A stretch of 13,123 bases of DNA from DASTSN01 sp035760665 (GTDB lineage: Bacteria > Bacteroidota > Bacteroidia > Chitinophagales > Chitinophagaceae). The notes beneath the pieces were generated by a model, which saw only the letters and a list, made by a program, of their open reading frames with translations, ran no database searches and was not told the DNA's origin. The stretch's first letter is position 1; each line of letters starts with the position of its first letter. This document shows, piece after piece, positions 1-6,970 of the stretch. The stretch spans positions 1-13,123 of the forward strand of contig DASTSN010000068.1 in NCBI GenBank assembly GCA_035760665.1. The letters run 5' to 3'. The translations under genes and the position numbers were made by a program.

Positions 1-209
1 GAAAACCCTTAAAACAGAAAAGCACAGAACTTGTACATTACATCGCCCAAAAAACACAGGGCCGTATTCCCATCATTGCATCCGGCGGTATATTTACGGC
101 CACCGATGCAAAAGAAAAACTGGCAGCCGGAGCTTCTCTCATACAGGTGTGGACTGGCTTTATTTACGAGGGCCCGGCCATTGTAAAAAAAATCTGTACT
201 GATTTGTAA
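1..209 (+). CDS. pyrD: Dihydroorotate dehydrogenase, C-terminal end (partial)
   Basis: Only the last 68 residues are in the window; the gene starts upstream. PyrD oxidises dihydroorotate to orotate in de novo pyrimidine synthesis; the class 2 enzyme uses FMN and passes electrons to membrane quinone. The visible part has the FMN phosphate-binding end of the TIM barrel: IPIIASGGIFT, then DAKEKLAAGASLIQVWTGFI and the closing YEGPAIVKKI. These match the family's usual IIGVGGI...AGASLVQVYTGFIYEGP pattern, with a Ser in place of the common Val before GGI. The ending resembles quinone-dependent class 2 enzymes, but the class cannot be proved from this fragment. The stop is 29 nt before the terC start with no terminator between, so the two may be co-transcribed. 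Confidence 0.93.
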   Translation, partial: KPLKQKSTELVHYIAQKTQGRIPIIASGGIFTATDAKEKLAAGASLIQVWTGFIYEGPAIVKKICTDL

Positions 210-238
210 ACTGTCGTTCAAATTATTCTATACGAAAC

Positions 239-1042
239 ATGGAACACTTATTTACCAGTGAAAGTATTATCAGCTTTTTCATCCTTGTTATCCTGGAAGT
301 GGTACTGGGGATTGACAATGTCATTTTTGTCAGCATTATCATAAACCGGCTTCCGCAAAAACAGGAAAAAACAGCAAGGCGGATATGGATGATCACAGGC
401 ATCATTATTCGCAGCGTGTTGCTGCTGGGGCTTGGCTGGCTGCTGTCGCAGAAAGGGCGGTCCGTTTTTGTATTGTTTGGAAAAGGCTTTGACCTTGCCA
501 GCCTGGTTATGCTGCTGGGCGGACTCTTTCTGATTTACAAATCTGTACGGGAAATTCATCACAAACTTGAGGGTGAAGATCCGAATGTAAAAGCCGAAAA
601 CAAAAAGCTGTTGTCGCTGGGACAGGCGGTTGTACAAATTATGCTGATTGATACCGTTTTTTCATTTGACAGTATTATCACCGCCGGTGGTACAGCAAAG
701 CATGTGGAGATAATGATTGCAGCAGTCATCATCGCGATGGCGATTATGTTTTTATTCAGCCCAAAAATTTCTGCCTTTATTCATAAACATCCTACTTTGA
801 AAATGCTGGCCCTCTCGTTCCTGGTCATGATTGGTTTGAGCCTGCTGGTAGAAGGCTGGGATTCCGAAAGTGCTCATGAATTACACTTGAAAAATTACAT
901 TTATTTTGGAATGGCCTTTTCGTTTGTTGTAGAACTCCTCAACATGACAATGCGCAGCCGGCTTGCCAGAAGAAAAGTAGTGCAGCTGAATGAGCCGATG
1001 TTAAAAACCAAAGAAGAACAATACTCAGACATGGCGAAGTAA
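239..1042 (+). CDS. TerC-family integral membrane protein (likely metal, possibly Mn2+, exporter)
   Basis: A 267-residue polytopic membrane protein of the TerC/Alx family; several characterised members export manganese, and others were first linked to tellurite resistance. Hydrophobic segments lie at about residues 8-35, 50-70, 84-101, 127-150, 156-175, 187-205 and 219-237. The two signature repeats are visible: E20 with GIDNVIF at 24-30, and LIDTVFSFDS at 136-145. They supply the membrane acidic residues D26, D138 and D144 expected to bind metal. The loop at 102-126 and the C-terminal tail from about 240 are charged and probably cytoplasmic. No -7 element is seen in the short gap after pyrD, so read-through from pyrD is possible. 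Its last 18 nt overlap the 3' end of rsmE on the other strand. The metal specificity is inferred from the family. Confidence 0.9.
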   Translation: MEHLFTSESIISFFILVILEVVLGIDNVIFVSIIINRLPQKQEKTARRIWMITGIIIRSVLLLGLGWLLSQKGRSVFVLFGKGFDLASLVMLLGGLFLIYKSVREIHHKLEGEDPNVKAENKKLLSLGQAVVQIMLIDTVFSFDSIITAGGTAKHVEIMIAAVIIAMAIMFLFSPKISAFIHKHPTLKMLALSFLVMIGLSLLVEGWDSESAHELHLKNYIYFGMAFSFVVELLNMTMRSRLARRKVVQLNEPMLKTKEEQYSDMAK

Positions 1043-1765
1043 CGAGGCAGCTACTAACCCGGCCGTCTCGGTTCTCAGCCGGGTTGTTCCCAGTGCCACC
1101 GGGCTGAAATGATGGCGAACGGCCAGATCAACCTCCTCTTTTGTAAAATCCCCTTCCGGCCCAATTAAAATGATTTTGGTCTGCAGGGCTTCGTTAATGA
1201 GATCCTGCAGATTTCGTTTTTCATCTGGCAGGCAATGGGCTATAAATTTTTGCTGCTGGGAAGCCGTTTGGACAATTTGCTCAAACGCTGTAGGGTTGTG
1301 CAATACAGGCAGCCAGCATTGCTGGCTTTGCAGCATAGCACTGACCAGTATTCCCTGCATTCTTTCAAGCCTGAAATGTTGCTTTTCTGTTCGTTCGCAG
1401 ATCATCGGAATAATTGCCGCAACACCCATCTCGGCAGCCTTTTCTACAAACCATTCCAATCGGGCGGTATTTTTTATCAGTGACAGGGCAATCGTTATTT
1501 GTTCAGGAGCGGGTTCTATAAAATCTCGTTGCAGCAATGTTACCGAGCAATGTTTTTTATGATCCTGTATAATTTCCGCAGTAAGTAAAGAGCCCTGCCC
1601 GTCGGTTAAACGTATTCGTTCGCCCTTCCCCATCCGCAGTACAGTAACAATATGGCGCGACGTATTTTCGTCCAGCACCAAATCCTGCTGCGAAACATCA
1701 TATCCGCTGATATAAAAAAAAGGAAGATTCACGAACTTTTTTTCCGTCATTACCCAAGTTACCAT
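1025..1765 (-). CDS. rsmE: 16S rRNA (uracil(1498)-N3)-methyltransferase RsmE
   Basis: A cytoplasmic SAM-dependent SPOUT-class enzyme that methylates N3 of U1498 in 16S rRNA at the decoding centre. The N-terminal PUA-like domain covers about residues 14-85 (LPFFYIS, then the conserved HIVTVLRMGKGERI). The SPOUT domain follows: EKAAEMGV at 108-115, the ERTEKQ segment, the SAM-binding-knot motif IGPEGDF at 201-207, and LGTTRLRTETA at 225-235. The length of 246 is normal. An internal ATG at codon 6 (position 1750) would give MTEKKF and place the conserved part nearer the start. Either start is possible, since the first five residues show no family similarity. It lies 56 nt downstream of dnaB, with the dnaB terminator in between, so it needs read-through or its own promoter; a weak TAACTTGG sits just ahead of codon 6. 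Confidence 0.95.
   Translation of the reverse strand: MVTWVMTEKKFVNLPFFYISGYDVSQQDLVLDENTSRHIVTVLRMGKGERIRLTDGQGSLLTAEIIQDHKKHCSVTLLQRDFIEPAPEQITIALSLIKNTARLEWFVEKAAEMGVAAIIPMICERTEKQHFRLERMQGILVSAMLQSQQCWLPVLHNPTAFEQIVQTASQQQKFIAHCLPDEKRNLQDLINEALQTKIILIGPEGDFTKEEVDLAVRHHFSPVALGTTRLRTETAGLVAASLLRHV
1056..1085 (+). terminator. Inverted repeat just after the terC stop, inside rsmE (possible terC terminator)
   Basis: An 8-bp perfect inverted repeat (AACCCGGC at 1056-1063, GCCGGGTT at 1078-1085; 14-nt loop) begins 13 nt after the terC stop, within the last codons of the convergent rsmE. It is GC-rich, but only two T follow, so it is not a classical intrinsic terminator. It could slow polymerase leaving terC, or it may reflect codon use in the conserved TRLRTETAGL segment of rsmE. 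Confidence 0.3.
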
Positions 1766-1776
1766 CGGTTACAAAC

Positions 1777-1804
1777 AAAAAAAACGCCTCTACAGAAGCG
1801 TTTT
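1777..1804 (-). terminator. Intrinsic terminator of dnaB
   Basis: On the minus strand, a 10-bp stem (AAAACGCTTC with GAGGCGTTTT, one G-U pair) closes a TGTA tetraloop. Four further T extend the 3' arm to a run of eight T. It begins 18 nt after the dnaB stop and ends 12 nt before the annotated rsmE start, so it separates the two genes. Confidence 0.85.
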
Positions 1805-1821
1805 CTGTAAAAATCATACCA

Positions 1822-3390
1822 TTAAAACGGAGCTTCGTCATCGTCAGAAAAAGGCATATCATTCATTTTACTGCCGGTTTGAATAAACACTCTTGCGCCG
1901 CCCCCATCAGCATCCTGCACAGGCTTCCAGTTGCCGCCGGGTAAACCAATGCCTCCAAGATCGCCACCTTCGTCTTCAATAAATTTCTGAATATGCAGCA
2001 GGGCTTTCAGTTTTACCGTTTCAAGCGATCCGTTCCTGTGCTTGGCAATGCGCACATGCGTTTCGCCCCGGTTATTTTCACCCATTTCATTGGTGGTTAT
2101 ATCATAATATTCAGGTCGGTAAAGAAACATAACCATATCGGCATCCTGTTCAATGGCACCCGATTCCCGCAAGTCGCTAAGCTGCGGAATCTTGTTACCA
2201 TCCTTGGCTCCGCGTTTTTCCACTTCACGGCTTAACTGGGAAAGGGCGATAATCGGAATATTTAATTCTTTCGCTAGTCCCTTCAGGTTACGGGATATAT
2301 TACTGATTTCCTGTTCGCGATTGCTGTTCCTGTTTTCGCCGCTGCCACTCATTAATTGCAGGTAATCAATAATCACCATCCCGATATTGTGTTTGTTTTT
2401 GAGGCGGCGGCATTTGGCTCTTAATTCAAAAATATTCAGCGCCGGCGTATCATCAATAAAAATGGGCGCCTGGGCCAGCCGCTGGATACCTTTGGCGTAG
2501 AGTTGTTTCATTTCATGCTCTTCCATTTTTCCCCGGGCGATCTTTTCGAGCCAGATTTCGCTTTCGGCAGAAAGAATCCGTTGCACCAATTGGCCGGCAC
2601 TCATCTCCAGGGAGAATAAGGCTACCGGCGTAGGCTTGCTGGGATGCAGGGCTGCATTACGTGCCAGGTTAAGTGCAAACGCCGTTTTACCCACAGCGGG
2701 GCGGGCTGCCAGGATAATCAGGTCGGTATTTTGCCAGCCATACGTAACCCGGTCGAGCGATGGGAAGCCGCTGGGCACACCCGTGACTTCCTCGTTTCGG
2801 TGACGGAGATCTTCGATTCGCTGAATGGTTTTTACCAGCACAGAATCGATCGTGTCAAAATTTTTGCGAAGGTGATTATTGGTGATTTCAAAAAGTTTGC
2901 TTTCTGCATCGTCCAGCAGATCAAAGACATCGGTACTGTCTTCGTAAGCATCGCCGATAATTTCACCTGAAATGCGGATGAGCTCCCGCTGGATAAATTT
3001 TTGTAATATGATCCTGGCATGCGCTTCGATATTGGCAGCAGAAACAACACTATTCGTCAGCTTGGTTACATAATAGGGACCGCCAACGAGTTCCAGGTCC
3101 TCCCGAAACCGCAACTCTTCCACAACCGTTAATATATCAATCGGCTGGCTTTTCTGTGCCAGGGCTTGCATGGCACGGAAGATGCGCTGGTGGCCTTCCA
3201 CATAAAAACATTCAGGCTTGAGAATTTCAACCACTGTGTCAAAAGCTCCTTTCTCCAGCATGATGGCTCCAAGCACAGCTTCTTCCAGTTCCTTTGCCTG
3301 CGGGGGCACTTTGCCGTAAACCATTGTGCTCAGGTCAAGGGTAGACTTGCGTCGTTGTTTACGGTCGCGGTTTAAGTTAGTAAGATCCAT
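1822..3390 (-). CDS. dnaB: Replicative DNA helicase DnaB
   Basis: The hexameric 5'-3' helicase that unwinds DNA at the fork and recruits primase. The N-terminal domain (about 28-130, from PPQAKELEEAVLGAIMLE) is joined by a linker to the RecA-like ATPase domain from about 200. Visible motifs are Walker A ARPAVGKT (229-236), FSLEMSAGQLVQR (259-271), Walker B MVIIDYLQLM (338-347), ALSQLSREVEKR (382-393), DLRESGAIEQDAD (406-418) and the KHRNG arginine-finger segment (450-454). There is no intein. The 522-residue protein has a basic N-terminal extension of about 25 residues. It also has a Gly/Asp-rich C-terminal tail ending SDDDEAPF, like the acidic tip of SSB proteins. The gene is followed by its own terminator and preceded by a long non-coding region with DnaA-box-like sites. 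Confidence 0.98.
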   Translation of the reverse strand: MDLTNLNRDRKQRRKSTLDLSTMVYGKVPPQAKELEEAVLGAIMLEKGAFDTVVEILKPECFYVEGHQRIFRAMQALAQKSQPIDILTVVEELRFREDLELVGGPYYVTKLTNSVVSAANIEAHARIILQKFIQRELIRISGEIIGDAYEDSTDVFDLLDDAESKLFEITNNHLRKNFDTIDSVLVKTIQRIEDLRHRNEEVTGVPSGFPSLDRVTYGWQNTDLIILAARPAVGKTAFALNLARNAALHPSKPTPVALFSLEMSAGQLVQRILSAESEIWLEKIARGKMEEHEMKQLYAKGIQRLAQAPIFIDDTPALNIFELRAKCRRLKNKHNIGMVIIDYLQLMSGSGENRNSNREQEISNISRNLKGLAKELNIPIIALSQLSREVEKRGAKDGNKIPQLSDLRESGAIEQDADMVMFLYRPEYYDITTNEMGENNRGETHVRIAKHRNGSLETVKLKALLHIQKFIEDEGGDLGGIGLPGGNWKPVQDADGGGARVFIQTGSKMNDMPFSDDDEAPF

Positions 3391-3519
3391 TTGTTCAGTT
3401 ACAGCGATAAGCGGTTAAACCATTAGTTATTCACCAATGACCTTGGGTTAGTATTCCAGCCTTATGTTTAGAAATCGTTACGTCAACGTTATCGGAATGT
3501 TTCCCTTTAGTCAGGACGG

Positions 3520-3527
3520 CGAATATA
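3520..3527 (-). promoter_or_regulatory. Candidate dnaB promoter (-7 element)
   Basis: On the minus strand, TATATTCG followed by CC resembles the Bacteroidota -7 element (consensus TAnnTTTG) and the TATCTTCGCC seen ahead of rny. A T-rich stretch lies at about the -33 distance. A start a few bases downstream would give dnaB a leader of roughly 120 nt. The DnaA-like boxes lie just upstream of it. Confidence 0.4.
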
Positions 3528-3558
3528 AATGCAGAAAAATGGTCGAAAAAAATTTTTC

Positions 3559-3708
3559 TTATTCACAGCCACCGCACCCTGTTTTCCACAAACCTTAAAG
3601 GCTTATCCACGATTATCCCGTAGTCATTCACAATTTAAAAAAGTTTTTCTCCTTTACCTAAAGGAAATTAACACAGGTTGTGATTAAAAAAAATAAGTGT
3701 TTTTTTTG
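3559..3708. other. Candidate replication origin or DnaA-binding regulatory array
   Basis: Four 9-mers close to the DnaA box TTATNCACA lie in one orientation: TTATTCACA (3559-3567, exact), TTTTCCACA (3582-3590; one mismatch, and a known DnaA-box form in other phyla), TTATCCACG (3603-3611) and TCATTCACA (3624-3632). Their starts are 23, 21 and 21 bp apart, about two helical turns. A reverse-orientation near-match (TGTGATTAA, 3679-3687) and an outlying forward one (TTATTCACC, 3427-3435) flank them. Immediately downstream are A/T-rich tracts (3633-3650, 3683-3707) that could serve as an unwinding element. The setting, upstream of dnaB and free of genes, fits an origin or DnaA control of dnaB. No DnaA-trio-like GAT repeat was seen. 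Which role applies cannot be told from this window. Confidence 0.5.
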
Positions 3709-3837
3709 GTCAGAATTATCGACCTACAGAATGGGGTTTTCAGCGAATTTTCGATCGGCAAGCTCTTTGAAAACACCTTGAAATTTACGCCTGTCAGGCT
3801 TTAGACGATTTTTGAAAAAGCCTGCCAGTTGACCAAA
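3705..3837. repeat. Nested inverted repeats (possible three-stem RNA or palindromic DNA)
   Basis: An 8-bp perfect outer pair, TTTGGTCA (3705-3712) and TGACCAAA (3830-3837), encloses two inner hairpins. One pairs 3733-3741 with 3769-3777 (GGgGTTTTC with GAAAACaCC, one mismatch). The other pairs CTGTCAGGCTTT (3791-3802) with AAAGCCTGCCAG (3817-3828) with one mismatch. A run of seven T follows at 3843-3849. Together they would fold as a three-way junction. It matches no RNA family I can recognise, and it may instead be part of an origin. Confidence 0.4.
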
Positions 3838-3969
3838 TACCCTTTTTTTCTGCATCCGATACGATGGCAACTGCTACAAAACAGAAGCAGGTAACATTAT
3901 ATGAGCTTCCCGTAAGAGTTTCTGCATAGTTATCCAATCAGCCCGGTCATCCTAGAGGGTTAAGAAAAG

Positions 3970-4182
3970 ATGATTCATCGCAAACCTGTGATCAAATTAA
4001 ATGATTCCTTCGCTGGAGATATTATTTGTCCAAAAGCCTCCACCGTTGCCATTGAATTGTACAAGCATATACAGGCAACTCATTCCTGCCTGCTAACCGG
4101 CCAGCCAGTCACCCCGAAAACCTTCAATCTGGTGGCAAACATTTATCTTTGTTCACTTCTCAAAAAAGAGAACGGGATTTAG
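3970..4182 (+). CDS. Doubtful small ORF, 70 residues, unknown function
   Basis: An ATG-started ORF between the non-coding region and pheT. I do not recognise the product: it has two Cys-containing hydrophobic patches (around residues 38-42 and 52-60), no signal peptide, no clear membrane segment and no motif. Its codon choice is not unlike that of neighbouring genes. Against it, its last 13 codons contain TATCTTTG, a canonical Bacteroidota -7 element well placed for pheT, and no promoter of its own is evident. It may be a chance ORF. Confidence 0.25.
   Translation: MIHRKPVIKLNDSFAGDIICPKASTVAIELYKHIQATHSCLLTGQPVTPKTFNLVANIYLCSLLKKENGI
4144..4151 (+). promoter_or_regulatory. Probable pheT promoter (-7 element)
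   Basis: TATCTTTG matches the Bacteroidota -7 consensus TAnnTTTG exactly, about 58 nt before the pheT ATG. No clear -33 TTTG is seen. The predicted start lies near 4158, where a small hairpin (TTCTC 4157-4161, A6 loop, GAGAA 4168-4172) would sit at the very 5' end of the transcript. Confidence 0.6.
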
Positions 4183-4209
4183 AAAAATTAAGTATTTAAG
4201 CAATCGGAC

Positions 4210-6636
4210 ATGACTATTTCCTATAAATGGCTTTGTGAATACCTGCCTGTTACAATTGAACCGGAACGCCTGGGTAAAATATTAACTTCCATTGGCCTGG
4301 AGGTGGAGAAAATGGAAAAATATGAGGAAGTCAAAGGTGGCCTCAAGGGGCTGGTGATTGGTGAAGTACTGGAGGTAAGCCAGCACCCGAATGCCGATAA
4401 ATTAAAGCTGACCAAAGTATCCATTGGTAAAGGCGACCCCCTGCATATTGTGTGCGGGGCGCCAAACGTAGCGGCCGGGCAAAAGGTCATTGTCGCAACC
4501 GTTGGCACTACAATTTACCCGGTCGCCGGTGAACCTATGACAATGAAAACTGTCAAAATCCGCGGGGAAGAAAGCCAGGGAATGATCTGTGCCGAAGATG
4601 AAATCGGGCTTGGACAGTCGCATGCAGGCATCATGGTTTTACCAGATTCTGTAAAACCGGGCACCGCGGCTTCTACCTATTTTCAGCCGTATGAAGACTG
4701 GGTTTATGAAATCGGGCTTACCCCTAACCGTATGGATGCCATGAGCCATTGGGGTGTGGCAAGGGATGTAAGCGCCTACCTGGCTTACCACGAGAAAAAA
4801 GATATCAAACCAAAACTTCCTGTCGTAAACGGGTTTAAAGCCGACAACCAGTCATTACCAATAGAGGTGGTAGTTGAAAACACAACTGCCTGTCCGCGTT
4901 ATAGTGGTCTTAGTTTTACAAATATCACTGTGCAGGAATCTCCGGCATGGCTGAAACAACGACTAAAAGCCATCGGTCTGCGGCCAATCAATAATATTGT
5001 TGACATCACCAACTACATACAGCACGAAACCGGACAACCGCTGCATGCGTTTGATGCCGCCGCGGTAAAAGGGCATAAAATCATTGTCAAAAACCTGCCG
5101 GCGGAAACACGTTTTGTAACCTTGGATGAAAAGGAACGCACATTACATCCCGATGACCTGATGATCTGCAACGCAGAGGAAGGCATGTGCATTGCAGGGG
5201 TTTTTGGAGGACTCCACAGCGGGGTTACAGATCAAACCACCTCCATTTTTCTGGAAAGTGCCTGTTTTGATCCGGTTACAATACGCCGAACATCTTTCCG
5301 CCATATGCTGCGCACAGATGCTGCGACCCGCTTTGAAAAAGGTATAGATATATCCGGCACCGTGAATGTGCTCAAAAGAGCCGCCGGGTTAATCCGGGAA
5401 CTGGCGGGCGGGCTGGTTGCTTCATCTATCGTGGATGTATATCCGCAGCCCAAAGAAAAAAAGCAAATCGCATTAAAATATCATTACCTGAAAAAACTGA
5501 GTGGTAAGAATTACCATCCCGATGCTGTAAAGAATATTTTGACCAGCCTTGGATTTGAAATTGCTAAGGAGGGAATTGATGAACTCTGGATCACGGTACC
5601 CTTTCATAAGCCGGATATCAGCCTGCCAGCCGATATTGTAGAAGAAATTCTGCGTATTGACGGACTGGATAATATTCCCATTCCGGAAGCCATTACCATA
5701 ACCCCGGCCGTGGAGGAGAATTTTCTGAAAGAAACTTACCGGGAGAAAATCGCCAACTTTCTTGTAGGCGCAGGCTTTCATGAAATAATGACAAACTCTA
5801 TCAGCAATGAGGCCTATTTTTCAGATGAAGAACGCTCGGGTGCAATCAAAATGCTGAACAGCCTGAGTGCAGAATTAAATATCATGCGGCCCTCCATGCT
5901 GGAAACGGGATTGGAATCCATTGCCTACAACCTGAACCGGAAAAATAACGACCTGCGGTTCTTTGAGTTTGGAAAAACTTACAGCACCAAAGGGCCGGGC
6001 AGCTATCAGGAAACCGAACATCTCTGCCTGTACCTGACTGGCAACGTAACGACCGCTCATTGGCGTAAGAAAAGCTCCGCCACCGACTTTTACGACCTGA
6101 AGGGTGTCATTAACGCTCTTTTGAGTGTAGCTGGAATCAGTATCGACAATTTTGAAAAATTCAGCGACAACAAATTTGCCGCCGGGTTGATCGGGTTCAT
6201 TAATGGCCAGCCGCTGTTGCGGGCAGGAATTATTAGTAAAAAAATGACAGACCGCTTTGCCATCAAACAAGAGGTTTTATTTGCTGATTTCAACTGGGAC
6301 TTGCTGGCAGCCAACCTGCCAACCGCCAAAGCGATTTTCCAGGAAATACCGAAATTTCCTTCGGTACAACGAGATCTTGCAATCATTGTACAAAAACAAC
6401 TTCCTTACGAAGCCATTGAACAAACTGTACAAAAGATGCGGCTGGAAAAATTGCAGGATCTCCGCTTGTTTGATATATTCGAAAGCGAAAAACTGGGCGC
6501 CGATAAAAAGTCCATAGCCATTAGTTTTACATTCCTGGATGAAGAAAAAACACTTACCGATCAAGAAATCGAGGGATGGATGAACAGGATTATGAAAGCC
6601 CTGGAAAAAGAACTACAGGCTGAAATCAGGAAATAA
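4210..6636 (+). CDS. pheT: Phenylalanine-tRNA ligase beta subunit
   Basis: The beta subunit of the cytoplasmic alpha2-beta2 PheRS, which charges tRNA-Phe; beta binds tRNA and edits mischarged Tyr. Domains in order are an N-terminal B1 segment; an EMAP-II/OB tRNA-binding domain at about 40-155 (HPNADKL at 59-65, ESQGMICAEDEIGL at 121-134); the EIGLTPNRMDAMSHWGVARD segment at 167-186; the B3/B4 editing region (about 210-390, with LRPINNIVDITNY and the HAFDA segment); the B5 domain; and the catalytic-like core. The C-terminal FDX-ACB anticodon-binding domain is at about 710-805 (KFPSVQRDLAIIV...LRLFDIFESEKLG). The length of 808 is normal for the long bacterial form. pheS is not adjacent. The start 58 nt after a TATCTTTG element gives the expected MTISYKWL N-terminus. 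The next gene begins 41 nt later with no terminator. Confidence 0.98.
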   Translation: MTISYKWLCEYLPVTIEPERLGKILTSIGLEVEKMEKYEEVKGGLKGLVIGEVLEVSQHPNADKLKLTKVSIGKGDPLHIVCGAPNVAAGQKVIVATVGTTIYPVAGEPMTMKTVKIRGEESQGMICAEDEIGLGQSHAGIMVLPDSVKPGTAASTYFQPYEDWVYEIGLTPNRMDAMSHWGVARDVSAYLAYHEKKDIKPKLPVVNGFKADNQSLPIEVVVENTTACPRYSGLSFTNITVQESPAWLKQRLKAIGLRPINNIVDITNYIQHETGQPLHAFDAAAVKGHKIIVKNLPAETRFVTLDEKERTLHPDDLMICNAEEGMCIAGVFGGLHSGVTDQTTSIFLESACFDPVTIRRTSFRHMLRTDAATRFEKGIDISGTVNVLKRAAGLIRELAGGLVASSIVDVYPQPKEKKQIALKYHYLKKLSGKNYHPDAVKNILTSLGFEIAKEGIDELWITVPFHKPDISLPADIVEEILRIDGLDNIPIPEAITITPAVEENFLKETYREKIANFLVGAGFHEIMTNSISNEAYFSDEERSGAIKMLNSLSAELNIMRPSMLETGLESIAYNLNRKNNDLRFFEFGKTYSTKGPGSYQETEHLCLYLTGNVTTAHWRKKSSATDFYDLKGVINALLSVAGISIDNFEKFSDNKFAAGLIGFINGQPLLRAGIISKKMTDRFAIKQEVLFADFNWDLLAANLPTAKAIFQEIPKFPSVQRDLAIIVQKQLPYEAIEQTVQKMRLEKLQDLRLFDIFESEKLGADKKSIAISFTFLDEEKTLTDQEIEGWMNRIMKALEKELQAEIRK

Positions 6637-6677
6637 CGGACCGAGATTGTGTTCTTCACTCACATAAACACCATAGC

Positions 6678-6965
6678 ATGGAAGAACTCGAAAACAAACT
6701 GAAAACCATCCAGGACAAACTGCAGCTTTTGCTGAAACAATACCTTTTATTACAGAAAGAAAATACCCGATTGCAAAAAGAACTGGAAGTTTGCAGCCAG
6801 CGTAACCAGCAACTGCAGCAGCATATAGAACAGCTACGGGAGCAAATCGAAGTGCTGAAAATCAGTTCCGGCAACTGGAATGACCAGGACAAAAAAGAGT
6901 TTGAAAAACGTATCAATTCCTACCTGCGCGAAATAGACCGGTGCATCTCTTTGCTGAGCGATTAA
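6678..6965 (+). CDS. Small coiled-coil protein, possibly ZapB-like
   Basis: A 95-residue, probably cytoplasmic protein with no signal peptide or membrane segment. Residues 1-62 are an almost unbroken heptad pattern rich in Leu, Gln, Glu and Lys (for example LEVCSQRNQQLQQHIEQL), so a long parallel coiled coil is likely. Residues 63-95 form a short charged tail ending YLREIDRCISLLSD, probably another helix. The size and design resemble the division protein ZapB, and zapA lies about 375 nt downstream in the same direction, which suggests a Z-ring partner. That is inference from context and shape, since coiled coils are poor evidence of homology. The gene follows pheT closely with no terminator and is probably co-transcribed. 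It faces the 3' end of the minus-strand gene at 6971 across 5 nt. Confidence 0.82.
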   Translation: MEELENKLKTIQDKLQLLLKQYLLLQKENTRLQKELEVCSQRNQQLQQHIEQLREQIEVLKISSGNWNDQDKKEFEKRINSYLREIDRCISLLSD

Positions 6966-6970
6966 GGCTT

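Larger units (their letters stand above)
3391..3969. other. Gene-free region between dnaB and the pheT side
   Basis: About 580 nt between dnaB and the first doubtful ORF on the pheT side, with no gene I can support. It holds the candidate dnaB promoter, a row of DnaA-box-like 9-mers (3559-3632, with outlying matches at 3427-3435 and 3679-3687), A/T-rich tracts at 3545-3560, 3633-3650 and 3683-3707, and a nest of inverted repeats from 3705 to 3837. A T-run follows at 3843-3849. A 21-codon ORF at 3864-3929 is possible but unsupported. Confidence 0.75.

Noticed and set aside
1170..1562. Long plus-strand open frame opposite rsmE
   Set aside because: It is a shadow of rsmE: its product has no recognisable motif and rsmE is full-length with all motifs.
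3970..4209. A T-box or Phe leader-peptide attenuator ahead of pheT
   Set aside because: There is no T-box sequence, no run of Phe codons, and no terminator hairpin with a T-run between the promoter and the ATG.
5875..6564. Minus-strand open frames opposite the pheT 3' half
   Set aside because: They run antisense to the conserved core and FDX-ACB region of PheT and encode nothing recognisable.
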